Below are positions 32,776 to 39,763 of a stretch of 57,761 nt of DNA, piece by piece. The notes under the pieces were generated by a model. The model worked only from the letters and a program-made list of their open reading frames with translations, searched no databases and was not told where the DNA came from. The stretch comes from Candidatus Tyrphobacter aquilonaris. Lineage in GTDB: Bacteria > Vulcanimicrobiota > Vulcanimicrobiia > Vulcanimicrobiales > Vulcanimicrobiaceae. Positions within the stretch are counted from its first letter, which is position 1. Each line of letters starts with the position of its first letter. The position numbers and the translations under genes were made by a program. The stretch spans positions 17,865 through 75,625 of the forward strand of contig PKZD01000038.1 in assembly GCA_003133745.1 (NCBI GenBank), in the 5' to 3' direction.

Positions 32776-33452
32776 CACCCGGTCGCGAGCGAGAGCGTCG
32801 CCGTGTTCGGAGAGTCCGGCAGCGGCGTCGGTGCGGAGCTCGCGTTGATCGCCTCGCGCTCGAGTGAGCGCTCGACGGCCGAGCCGAGATCCGAGTAGCA
32901 GTTCAAGATCGTCCGTACGTCGGGGCCGTCGAAGAAGTTTTGACTCGCGGTGAGATGTTGCGTCGTGCCGAGGAGGCTTTGCAGATACCCGGGCACGGTC
33001 ACGCCGGTCGTGATGTTCGATTGCGTGTGCACGAAGAGCATCGGCGACGACATCGTGCCGCCGGAGAGGTGCGTGGCGCCGGGCGTGCAGGTTCCCGACG
33101 TCGTTCCGCTCGGCTGGAAGAACGGCGGCGACTTCGGCCCCGGGAAGTAACCGTTGCTCGGATCGTTTTGCAGCGCGTCGGGCGTCGGAGCGACGCACGT
33201 ATACGTCTCCGCGCCCGCGACGTCGGGGAGGCCGTCGTAGAGTGCGCCGAGGCTGTACTGCTTGTAGGGATTTGCTTCATCCGACACGAGGCCGCTGAAG
33301 CGCACGGCGATCTGTGCGCGCTCGCTCAGGACAGACGACTGCACGGTCCAGATGACGCCGAAGAGTACGAGCAGGAAGGCCGGCAGAAAGACTGCGGTTT
33401 CCACCGTCGCCTGGCCGCGCTGAGAATGCAGGCGCTTGCGCTTCAGTGACAC
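32772..33452 (-). CDS. TadE-like pseudopilin
   Basis: About 226 residues. Near the N-terminus is a type IV pilin-like motif, QRGQATVETAVFLPAFLLVL, with glycine before the cleavage point and Glu in position 5, followed by the hydrophobic stem. This is the TadE (PF07811) pattern. The GTG at 33452 overlaps the upstream gene end by 10 bp. The rest is Ser/Thr/Pro-rich and presumably extracytoplasmic, with several cysteines. Last gene of the minus arm of the Tad locus. Confidence 0.78.
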   Translation of the reverse strand: MSLKRKRLHSQRGQATVETAVFLPAFLLVLFGVIWTVQSSVLSERAQIAVRFSGLVSDEANPYKQYSLGALYDGLPDVAGAETYTCVAPTPDALQNDPSNGYFPGPKSPPFFQPSGTTSGTCTPGATHLSGGTMSSPMLFVHTQSNITTGVTVPGYLQSLLGTTQHLTASQNFFDGPDVRTILNCYSDLGSAVERSLEREAINASSAPTPLPDSPNTATLSLATGC

Positions 33453-34495
33453 GTGTAGCTCGTTCCCGCCGTGAGATTTCCGGAGAACGGCTTGATCGTC
33501 ATCGTGCTCCACCAGCCGTCGGCCACGTAGAGGCCGGGCAGGGATGCCGAGTAGGTGAAGCCGCCGCTGCCGTCAGACGTCGACGGGTTTCCTGTGTTGT
33601 ACGTGTTGTTCGGGTTGCCGCCGAAGTCGATTCGATAGTATTGGTCGTTGTCCGCGAACCCCGTCGTCTGATTCGTTGAACTCTCCGGATACTCCGACGC
33701 TTGGAAGACGGCGCTGCTCACGCTCGTGGGATTGACGAGCGATCCGACCCACATGAACTCTTGCGTGTCCATGATCGAAGTTGACGCCGCGCGCCCGACG
33801 ACGTTGAACGTCGCGACGTTCCAGTTCCAGAAGTTCGGGATCCAAGGCGTGACCTTCGCACATGCGACGATCTCGATCTCCATCGGCGTGAGGTCGAGCT
33901 TCGGGTTGCCGCTCGTGCCGCCGCCCACGACGTCGTTGCAGCAGTCGGCGTAGACGTCTTCCAGATACGTCGTGGGACGCGGCGTCGCGGCGACGAGCGT
34001 ATAGTTGAAGGCACAGTCACCGCCGCTGCTCGTTCCGCAGTTCGCTTGATACTGCGCGAGGGCGGACTGGATCATCGTGACTTGGTTGGCGAAGGTCGGG
34101 GTCGATACTCTGCCGAGTACGGCGACATCGTTCGTGTAGCGCGTGAGCGAGTCAAAATAGTTCTGGCGCAGGCTCGCATAGAGTGCCGAGCAACTCGGCG
34201 TCGTCGCAGCGGTGCAGCCGCCGTTTCCACGGATCACCTGAAGCATATCGTTCATGATGACGCGCAGCCGATACTCTTCCACCGCCGAGGCATGGAGCGC
34301 CGCTTCGGTTTCGTTCCACTGCGTCGTCTGCACGGAGAGCATACCTCGCGCCGCGGCATCGGCCGCGTTCATCGCGCGCATCTGCCACGTGATCATCTGT
34401 CCGTAGCTCATCGCGAGCGCGAGCATCGTGAGCACGGTGAGCGTGCCGAATGCCCAGATCGGAAACGTTTGTCCGCGCTGCGAGTGCAAGCTCAT
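33443..34495 (-). CDS. TadG-like pilus-assembly protein
   Basis: A 350-residue protein with the N-terminal signature SQRGQTFPIWAFGTLTVLTM of the TadE/G-like family (PF13400), one membrane helix and a long Asn/Thr/Gly-rich extracytoplasmic part with several cysteines. Such proteins act as minor pilins or assembly factors for Flp fibres. ATG at 34495 overlaps the TadE stop by 4 bp. Confidence 0.78.
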   Translation of the reverse strand: MSLHSQRGQTFPIWAFGTLTVLTMLALAMSYGQMITWQMRAMNAADAAARGMLSVQTTQWNETEAALHASAVEEYRLRVIMNDMLQVIRGNGGCTAATTPSCSALYASLRQNYFDSLTRYTNDVAVLGRVSTPTFANQVTMIQSALAQYQANCGTSSGGDCAFNYTLVAATPRPTTYLEDVYADCCNDVVGGGTSGNPKLDLTPMEIEIVACAKVTPWIPNFWNWNVATFNVVGRAASTSIMDTQEFMWVGSLVNPTSVSSAVFQASEYPESSTNQTTGFADNDQYYRIDFGGNPNNTYNTGNPSTSDGSGGFTYSASLPGLYVADGWWSTMTIKPFSGNLTAGTSYTCH

Positions 34496-35496
34496 GCGCC
34501 GGGGCCGCCCGAGGTGCAGCCATAGGTCGGGTTGACTGGGAATCCGTTCGCGAACGTCTTACTGCCCGGCGATTCGCCGTGAGTGCCTTGAACGTCCCAG
34601 GTGTATACCATGCGGAACGAAGCGCCGTTGTATGCAGCAACCGTCGCCGGCCCGCTCGTCGTCTCGTCCCAATTGGAACCCGCGGCCGGGGACGGCGCCG
34701 GCATGACCGCTGGAAACGCGGCTGCGAGATCGGCGTAGATGCGCTGGTGGCATGCCATCGTTTGGAAAGTACCGTTTTGTCCGATGCCGTCCGCGCTCGT
34801 GTTGTAGTTTCCGGCTTCCCCGGTCTGATCGTCCTTGAGGTACTCGGCAAGGCCGATCGAGCGCAGCCCACCGCCGGTGTCCCAACTCGAGCAAGACGCG
34901 CCGTACTGGAAGGTCGTGCAATAGTTGATGTATCCGAACGTGAAGTAATACGGCGGCACGTTCTGGTCGTCTCCGGTCAACGGATTGACGAGCGTGTTGT
35001 AGACCGTCTGAGTGTTGTAGCCCGCGCCCTGCGCATCGTCGTCGTGGTTGCCGACCATCGCTTCACCTTCGACGTTTCCCGCGGAGAGCGTGATCGAGTT
35101 GCCGAGAACCGAGAGGCCGTTCACCGTCATCGAGGTCTGCGTTTGGATCAGTTGGTTCCGGATGATGGACGCGCCGCCGAAGCGCTCGGTCAAACTCCCC
35201 CACTGCGTGAAGTTTGGGAGCGTCGTCAAGTCCGTGCTGAGCGGGTTCGCGGCTCCCTCCGTCAGCGTGGGCATATCGGGGAATATCGGGCTGAGCGCGC
35301 TCGAGAGTGCGGCGTTGTTCGTCGAGCCGTTCGCGTACGAGTGCGAGTACATGAACGTCGCGCCGTCGAGCTGCGTCTGATAAAAGCCGATCAGCGCGAT
35401 CTGCATCGCGCCGAAGATTACGAGGAGCGTGAAGCTCATGACGATTGCGGTCTCGGCGAGGGCGCCCCCGAGAACGCGATGGCGTGCTCTGCTCAT
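34492..35496 (-). CDS. TadE-like pseudopilin (larger)
   Basis: A 334-residue protein. The N-terminal GGALAETAIVMSFTLLVIFG matches the TadE prepilin-type stem with Glu near position 5 after a glycine. The remainder is predicted outside the membrane and rich in Asn, Thr and Gly. It overlaps its neighbours by 4 bp on both sides. It probably is a minor pilin processed by one of the two prepilin peptidases in the plus arm. Confidence 0.78.
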   Translation of the reverse strand: MSRARHRVLGGALAETAIVMSFTLLVIFGAMQIALIGFYQTQLDGATFMYSHSYANGSTNNAALSSALSPIFPDMPTLTEGAANPLSTDLTTLPNFTQWGSLTERFGGASIIRNQLIQTQTSMTVNGLSVLGNSITLSAGNVEGEAMVGNHDDDAQGAGYNTQTVYNTLVNPLTGDDQNVPPYYFTFGYINYCTTFQYGASCSSWDTGGGLRSIGLAEYLKDDQTGEAGNYNTSADGIGQNGTFQTMACHQRIYADLAAAFPAVMPAPSPAAGSNWDETTSGPATVAAYNGASFRMVYTWDVQGTHGESPGSKTFANGFPVNPTYGCTSGGPGA

Positions 35497-35678
35497 GGCG
35501 GAGCGCTCGCCGTGAAGGTTTGCATCGCGGTCGTCGTGTTGCCGAACGCGACGCTGCAGGCCACGGCAACTCCCGCGAGTGCCGTCGCCGCGCCGAGCGA
35601 GATGAGCGCAAGCGCGAGCGCGTACTCCGGAAACGCGACGCCGCGTTCGTCCGATAGCAACGCTCGCACGAGGCGCAT
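35493..35678 (-). CDS. Small Flp-like pilin or pseudopilin, 61 residues
   Basis: A 61-residue peptide with a basic leader and the prepilin site SDERG/VAFPEYALALALISLG: cleavage glycine, then Glu5 and Tyr6 as in Flp pilins. It diverges from the three plus-strand pilins in sequence and has a cysteine and a Thr/Pro tail. The ATG at 35678 shares one base with the secretin stop and its own stop overlaps the next ATG. Probably a minor pilin. Confidence 0.75.
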   Translation of the reverse strand: MRLVRALLSDERGVAFPEYALALALISLGAATALAGVAVACSVAFGNTTTAMQTFTASAPP

Positions 35679-37108
35679 CACTGAGAGACGATCTCCGGCG
35701 TTAGGATGAAGACCACGTCGGTCTCGGAGTTCTGATAGTTCGTCGACTGGAAGAGCCTGCCGATGATCGGAAGCGCCGACAGGAGCGGAATCTTCGAGAT
35801 CGTGCGCTGGTTCACGCGATTGAGCAAGCCGCCCATGATGATCGATTCGCCGGGCTGCGTGATGATGTCGGTCGAGAGCCGGCTCTCCTTGAGCGCCGGG
35901 ATGTAGAAGCCATTGAGCTGGACCGCGTCCTGGTAATCGAGGTTCGAAACATCCGGCGTAATGTTGCTCTCGATGCTGCCGTTGGGCAAGAGCGTCGGCG
36001 TGACGTTCAATTGAACGCCGTAGTTCTTCCAATCGACCGACGTTTGGCCGATGCCGGTCGAGAAGACGTACGGGATCTCGCCTCCGACGAGGAACGTCGC
36101 TTGATTTCCCGGGACGGTCACGAGGTTCGGTGCGGAAAGCATGCGCGCGTGGCCGCTCTGCATCACGAGGTTGAGCGTCGGCGCGAGGCGCACCGTCCGG
36201 AAGAACGGAGCGATGTTCAGCGCCTTGCCGAGCATGCCCGCCGCGCCGCCTTCGAAGATCGGGAACGAAGGCTGCTCGAGTTGGATCGAGTTCGGATTGC
36301 TCGGATCCGGAACGCCGGCTTGCAGTTCGAGGCCGAGGTTACCGAGGCCGGTCGCGTCGATCTCGAGCACGTAGACTCGGATGCTGATCTGGCTCGTGCG
36401 CATGAGCTCGAGACGATCGATGACTTTTCCGTCCGCCGCCAAGTAGGGTCCGGCGAGCGTCCTGGCGCGTGCGACGACCTGCTCTTCCTCGACTTGGTCA
36501 CGCACGTAGCCGCTGACGATGATGTTTCCCTTGCCGTCGGGCTCCATGCGGAGCTCGTGTGCCGTCGATGAGCGCGCGAAGTTTTGCTGGAGCGAGTCGA
36601 GCGATTGCGTAACCGCGACCGCATCGACGACGTGATACTTCTGTTCTTTGGCGATGACCACGAAGCTTTGGACGATGTTGTTCTGGTTGACCCACTGTGC
36701 CATGTCGGGCACCGTGCCGCTCACCAAGATGTTCGTGCCGTAGCTCGTGACGCGAATGCCCGGGTTGTTGAGCGCGGCCTGGATCATCTGCGCGAAGTTG
36801 TCGAGGAACTCGTCGGTGACGCTCACGACGTACGTCAGGCGCGTTCCGCCTGCCCATACGAAGAGCGACGTCGTCCCCGGGTCCTTTCCATTAATGATCA
36901 ACTGGCTCGTGCCGATGGGCACGACGCCCGCGATGTGTCCGTCGCCGATCGCCACACGAGTGATGCCCGAAATGTGCATGAGCGTGGAGTGACCGCTTTG
37001 GAGCCTGATCACGTCCGGATGGGCGAACGCGTGTGCGCTCGGCCACAGGACGGCGATCGTCATGAGTAGCACGCAGAGCGTGCGCCGGCGTATCGTCTCG
37101 TTGATCAA
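35678..37108 (-). CDS. cpaC: Tad secretin CpaC/RcpA
   Basis: A 476-residue outer-membrane secretin. The TTG at 37108 is preferred because AGGAG lies 8 bp upstream; the ATG at 37132 adds eight residues and has no such site. Features: signal peptide ending near AHAFA, BON/N-domain repeats (IIINGKDPGTTSLFVWAGG-like and ILVSGTVPDMAQWVNQ), and the secretin core with FLVGGEIPYVF, NYGVQLNVTPTLLPNGSI and GESIIMGGLLN, ending FILTPEIV. It forms the channel through which the Flp pilus leaves the cell. First gene of the minus arm. Confidence 0.92.
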   Translation of the reverse strand: MINETIRRRTLCVLLMTIAVLWPSAHAFAHPDVIRLQSGHSTLMHISGITRVAIGDGHIAGVVPIGTSQLIINGKDPGTTSLFVWAGGTRLTYVVSVTDEFLDNFAQMIQAALNNPGIRVTSYGTNILVSGTVPDMAQWVNQNNIVQSFVVIAKEQKYHVVDAVAVTQSLDSLQQNFARSSTAHELRMEPDGKGNIIVSGYVRDQVEEEQVVARARTLAGPYLAADGKVIDRLELMRTSQISIRVYVLEIDATGLGNLGLELQAGVPDPSNPNSIQLEQPSFPIFEGGAAGMLGKALNIAPFFRTVRLAPTLNLVMQSGHARMLSAPNLVTVPGNQATFLVGGEIPYVFSTGIGQTSVDWKNYGVQLNVTPTLLPNGSIESNITPDVSNLDYQDAVQLNGFYIPALKESRLSTDIITQPGESIIMGGLLNRVNQRTISKIPLLSALPIIGRLFQSTNYQNSETDVVFILTPEIVSQ

Positions 37109-37213
37109 AACAAAAACTCCTGTAGTAGGCATCGGAGGCCATTATGCCATGGGGTCTCGCGGTTGCGGCATAAACGCACCGTTTGCTTTGTGTAAAGCTT
37201 CGGGAAGTAGCAT

Positions 37214-37242
37214 TTCCAGAGTGTGCCGCCCTCGTCTATGAT
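37214..37242 (+). promoter_or_regulatory. Candidate sigma70-type promoter for the plus arm of the tad locus
   Basis: TTCCAG (37214-37219), a 17-bp spacer and TATGAT (37237-37242) lie about 30 bp before the first plus-strand gene in the intergenic region between the two arms. The -10 matches the consensus at five of six positions; the -35 is weak. AAGGAGA precedes the ATG at 37272. Confidence 0.3.
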
Positions 37243-37271
37243 CGTGCCACGTTCACGGAAAGGAGAACGGC

Positions 37272-37883
37272 ATGTTGTTTCGATCGTTCACGTCGTCTGC
37301 AGCGGCAGCGTCAATCATCATGGCTCTGGGAGGTTCGGCTTCGGCCTACGGCCTAGGGTCGACGGCGTCGCAGGCGCAGCACCACTGGGTAGGTGCGAAC
37401 GGGACTGCAGCGGCCGTTTCATCGGTCTATCCGGGCCATGGGTTCTCGGCCCCGGAGCGACCGTCGTCTGACGCAGGCGGCGCGGGGTCACAGACTCCCG
37501 CCGCCGGCGCGACGCCGGCACTCATCGGGCAGTCACCTATCTCCGGAGCGATCGCGTTCTCCGTCCGCCAACACGGCGGAGCGGAGGCGATCGATGTTAC
37601 CGGGACCGCACCGCCGGGGACGTCCGTCGAGATCACGGCTCGGGCTAGGATCTCGATCGACTTACCGGTCGTCCTCCTCAATCGCAGCACTGCGATTGCG
37701 GACGCCGCCGGTGCGTTTGCGGTAACCCTTCCGATCGCCCCCGATTACATTCCGGGCACCGAAATCGTGATTCTCGCGGAGGCGCCGGGCAGTACCTCGG
37801 CCACCGCGCGCTTCATCGTCGGCGCTCCGAGTTCCGGGCCACCGATCCAAAGCACGGACGTGGATAACGACCACGGTCCGTAG
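37272..37883 (+). CDS. Secreted protein with Ig-like strand pattern, tad-linked
   Basis: A 203-residue protein with a clear signal peptide (SAAAASIIMALGGSASAYG), a Gly/Ala/Pro-rich low-complexity middle and a C-terminal strand-rich domain (IDVTGTAPPGTSVEITARA, TEIVILAEAPGSTSATARF) like bacterial Ig-like/accessory pilus domains. ATG at 37272 has AAGGAGA upstream. It is the first gene of the plus arm, 46 bp before a Flp pilin, so it may be a pilus-associated surface protein. No named family recognised. Confidence 0.7.
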   Translation: MLFRSFTSSAAAASIIMALGGSASAYGLGSTASQAQHHWVGANGTAAAVSSVYPGHGFSAPERPSSDAGGAGSQTPAAGATPALIGQSPISGAIAFSVRQHGGAEAIDVTGTAPPGTSVEITARARISIDLPVVLLNRSTAIADAAGAFAVTLPIAPDYIPGTEIVILAEAPGSTSATARFIVGAPSSGPPIQSTDVDNDHGP

Positions 37884-37929
37884 TCCATCGACACCCTACA
37901 ACAACCATAGTGAGGAGAAACCTAATACC

Positions 37930-38091
37930 ATGATTTCCGCAGTGAAGAACCTCGTGAAGGATGATAGCGGTGCGACGCTGGTCGAGTACGGCCTGTTGCT
38001 CGCGCTGGTCGCCATCGCGGCAGTCGCCGCCATGTCGACGCTCGGAGGCAAGGTCTCCAGCCTGTTCACCAACGCTTCCAACGATCTCTAA
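37930..38091 (+). CDS. flp: Flp/Fap-type major pilin 1
   Basis: A 53-residue prepilin: leader ISAVKNLVKDDSG, then ATLVEYGLLLALVAIAAVAA with Glu5-Tyr6 after the cleavage glycine, and a short tail SSLFTNASNDL. This is the full Flp pattern. GAGGAGA lies upstream. It is nearly identical in its mature part to the pilin at 44555-44713. After cleavage by a TadV-type peptidase it polymerises into the Tad fibre. Confidence 0.92.
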   Translation: MISAVKNLVKDDSGATLVEYGLLLALVAIAAVAAMSTLGGKVSSLFTNASNDL

Positions 38092-38116
38092 TTCCAAGAA
38101 AAGCAACCTCCGGCAC

Positions 38117-38152
38117 GAGCGGGCTCCATGGCATCGGCCTGCGAGCCCGCTC
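38117..38152 (+). promoter_or_regulatory. Perfect stem-loop between pilin genes
   Basis: GAGCGGGCTC (38117-38126) and GAGCCCGCTC (38143-38152) form a 10-bp perfect stem with a 16-nt loop in the 95-bp gap between pilins 1 and 2. No T-run follows, so it is not a classical terminator. It may stabilise the pilin 1 mRNA or attenuate transcription of the downstream machinery. Confidence 0.55.
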
Positions 38153-38186
38153 TAAGCCGGATCAACAACGACGGAGGGTAGACACA

Positions 38187-38348
38187 ATGAAGTACGCGAT
38201 CGCGAACCTCTTCCGCGACGAGCGTGGTGCGACGCTGGTCGAGTACGGCTTGCTGCTTCTGCTCATTGTCGTGGTCGTCGTCGCCGTGCTCGGCACGATC
38301 GGCGGCCAGGTTTCAGCGATGTATTCCAATACGAGCAATGATTTTTGA
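38187..38348 (+). CDS. flp: Flp/Fap-type pilin 2
   Basis: A 53-residue prepilin with leader KYAIANLFRDERG, then ATLVEYGLLLLLIVVVVVAV and tail MYSNTSNDF. GGAGGGT precedes the ATG at 38187 by about 9 bases. Its hydrophobic stem is Val/Leu-rich compared with the Ala-rich pilins 1 and 3, so it may be a minor or alternative subunit. Confidence 0.9.
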   Translation: MKYAIANLFRDERGATLVEYGLLLLLIVVVVVAVLGTIGGQVSAMYSNTSNDF

Positions 38349-38355
38349 GGATCGC

Positions 38356-38907
38356 ATGATGTCACCGGCGCATACCACCGCGTTCGCGCTCGCCGGCACC
38401 GCCTGCGGCCTTGCCGCCGGAACGGACCTCGCGTGGCGTCGAGTGCCGAACACCTTGACGCTCCCGCTTCTTGCGGCGGCGCCGCTGCTCGCTGCCTTCG
38501 ACGGCGCCCACGCCGCATTGATCGCGGCAGGCATCGTTGCCGGAGGGCTCGTGCTCGGCACGTTCGTGCACGCCTTGGGCGTGCTCGGCGGCGGCGACGT
38601 GAAGCTGCTCGCGGGCGTCGGTGCGCTCGCCGGATTTCCAGCCTGTATCAACGTCGCGCTCTACTCCGCCCTCTGCGGCGGTGTTCTCGCGATCGCCGTT
38701 TCGGCGGCGCGCGGTGAACTCGGCGGCGTCGTCGGGCGAATGCGCTTCGGCCTCACCGGCGCGATCGCAGGGCGCTCGCTCACAGCCGCGGTGGCTGCCG
38801 TCGATGCGCGCGGTACGCGCATTCCCTATGCAGTGGCGATCGGCGCGGGCTTCGCGATCGCGATGCTGGCGCAGAGCGCCATTCCCGTCCTGAGGATTGT
38901 CCATTGA
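38356..38907 (+). CDS. cpaA: Prepilin peptidase TadV/CpaA
   Basis: A 183-residue polytopic aspartic peptidase (A24 family). The two catalytic aspartates are in GTDLAWRRVPN and LGGGDVKLLAGVGAL (GxGD motif). It lies 7 bp after pilin 2 and its TGA overlaps the TTG start of cpaB. It cleaves the leaders of Flp pilins and TadE-type pseudopilins at the inner membrane. Confidence 0.9.
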   Translation: MMSPAHTTAFALAGTACGLAAGTDLAWRRVPNTLTLPLLAAAPLLAAFDGAHAALIAAGIVAGGLVLGTFVHALGVLGGGDVKLLAGVGALAGFPACINVALYSALCGGVLAIAVSAARGELGGVVGRMRFGLTGAIAGRSLTAAVAAVDARGTRIPYAVAIGAGFAIAMLAQSAIPVLRIVH

Positions 38908-39758
38908 ACAAACGCAATACGCTGCTCGTCGTCGCCGCGATTCTCGCGGCCGGTGCGGGCCTTCTAACCTTTAACTACCTCTCGGCGGCGAATAAGCGCG
39001 TCGCGACCTCCCCGCCACGCCCGGTGCTCGTTGCCGTGGCCGACATTCCGGCGCACTCGTCGATCAACAGTACGATGGTGAACGTCGTGATGCGTCCGAG
39101 CAGCGACGTCGACCCCAGCGCACTCTCCTCGCCGACCGACCTGAGCGGCGACATTGCGCTCGGACCGATTCCGGCCGGTGCGACGATCACTTCGTCGAAC
39201 ACGAGCAAGGACGAAGGGCCCGCGGTAGCGCTGCACTTGATCCGCGGCATGCGCGCGCTCTCGATTCCGGTCGATGAAGTCCGCGACGTCTCCGGCCTCA
39301 TTCAGCCCGGCGACAAAGTCGACGTGATCGCGGTTCCGCCGCGCGTCGGCAGCGCAGCGCCTTCGGCCTCGATCATTTTGCGTGACATCACGGTCTTTGC
39401 GGTCGGCGGCGCCGTCGAGCCGCAAACGACGGGGACGCCGCCGCCGCCCGGAACGCCGCCGACGCCGAACGTTCCGAGATCGGTGACGCTCGAAGTGACG
39501 CCAAGCCAGGCAGACCTGCTCGCGATGGCCGATCTCAACGCCACGTTGCGCTTGGCGCTTCGGGCGAAGGGCGATCGCTCCGGCACCACGCAGGACCTCG
39601 TCTTTTCGACCCAGACCTTTGCCGCGCCGCCGCCCGCCGCACCAGCGGCCCCGGCAGCACCGGCGGCGCATCCAGCTCGGCCCACATGGTCCTCGCCGGT
39701 GCAAATCATCGACGGTGATCAGATCGGCGAACCCGACAACTCCGGCTCGACGCGGTAG
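38904..39758 (+). CDS. cpaB: Flp pilus assembly protein CpaB/RcpC
   Basis: A 284-residue protein starting with TTG (overlapping the cpaA stop). After an N-terminal membrane helix (TLLVVAAILAAGAGLLTF) comes a SAF domain (PVLVAVADIPAHSSINSTMV) and the RcpC region (MRALSIPVDEVRDVSGLIQP, GDKVDVIAV, LRDITVFAVG). The C-terminus is Pro/Ala-rich. CpaB works in the periplasm with the secretin. Confidence 0.9.
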   Translation: MNKRNTLLVVAAILAAGAGLLTFNYLSAANKRVATSPPRPVLVAVADIPAHSSINSTMVNVVMRPSSDVDPSALSSPTDLSGDIALGPIPAGATITSSNTSKDEGPAVALHLIRGMRALSIPVDEVRDVSGLIQPGDKVDVIAVPPRVGSAAPSASIILRDITVFAVGGAVEPQTTGTPPPPGTPPTPNVPRSVTLEVTPSQADLLAMADLNATLRLALRAKGDRSGTTQDLVFSTQTFAAPPPAAPAAPAAPAAHPARPTWSSPVQIIDGDQIGEPDNSGSTR

Positions 39759-39763
39759 CGGCG

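Noticed and set aside
38117-38152. Rho-independent terminator after pilin 1
   Set aside because: The stem is good but is followed by TAAGCCGG rather than a T-run, and essential tad genes follow on the same strand.
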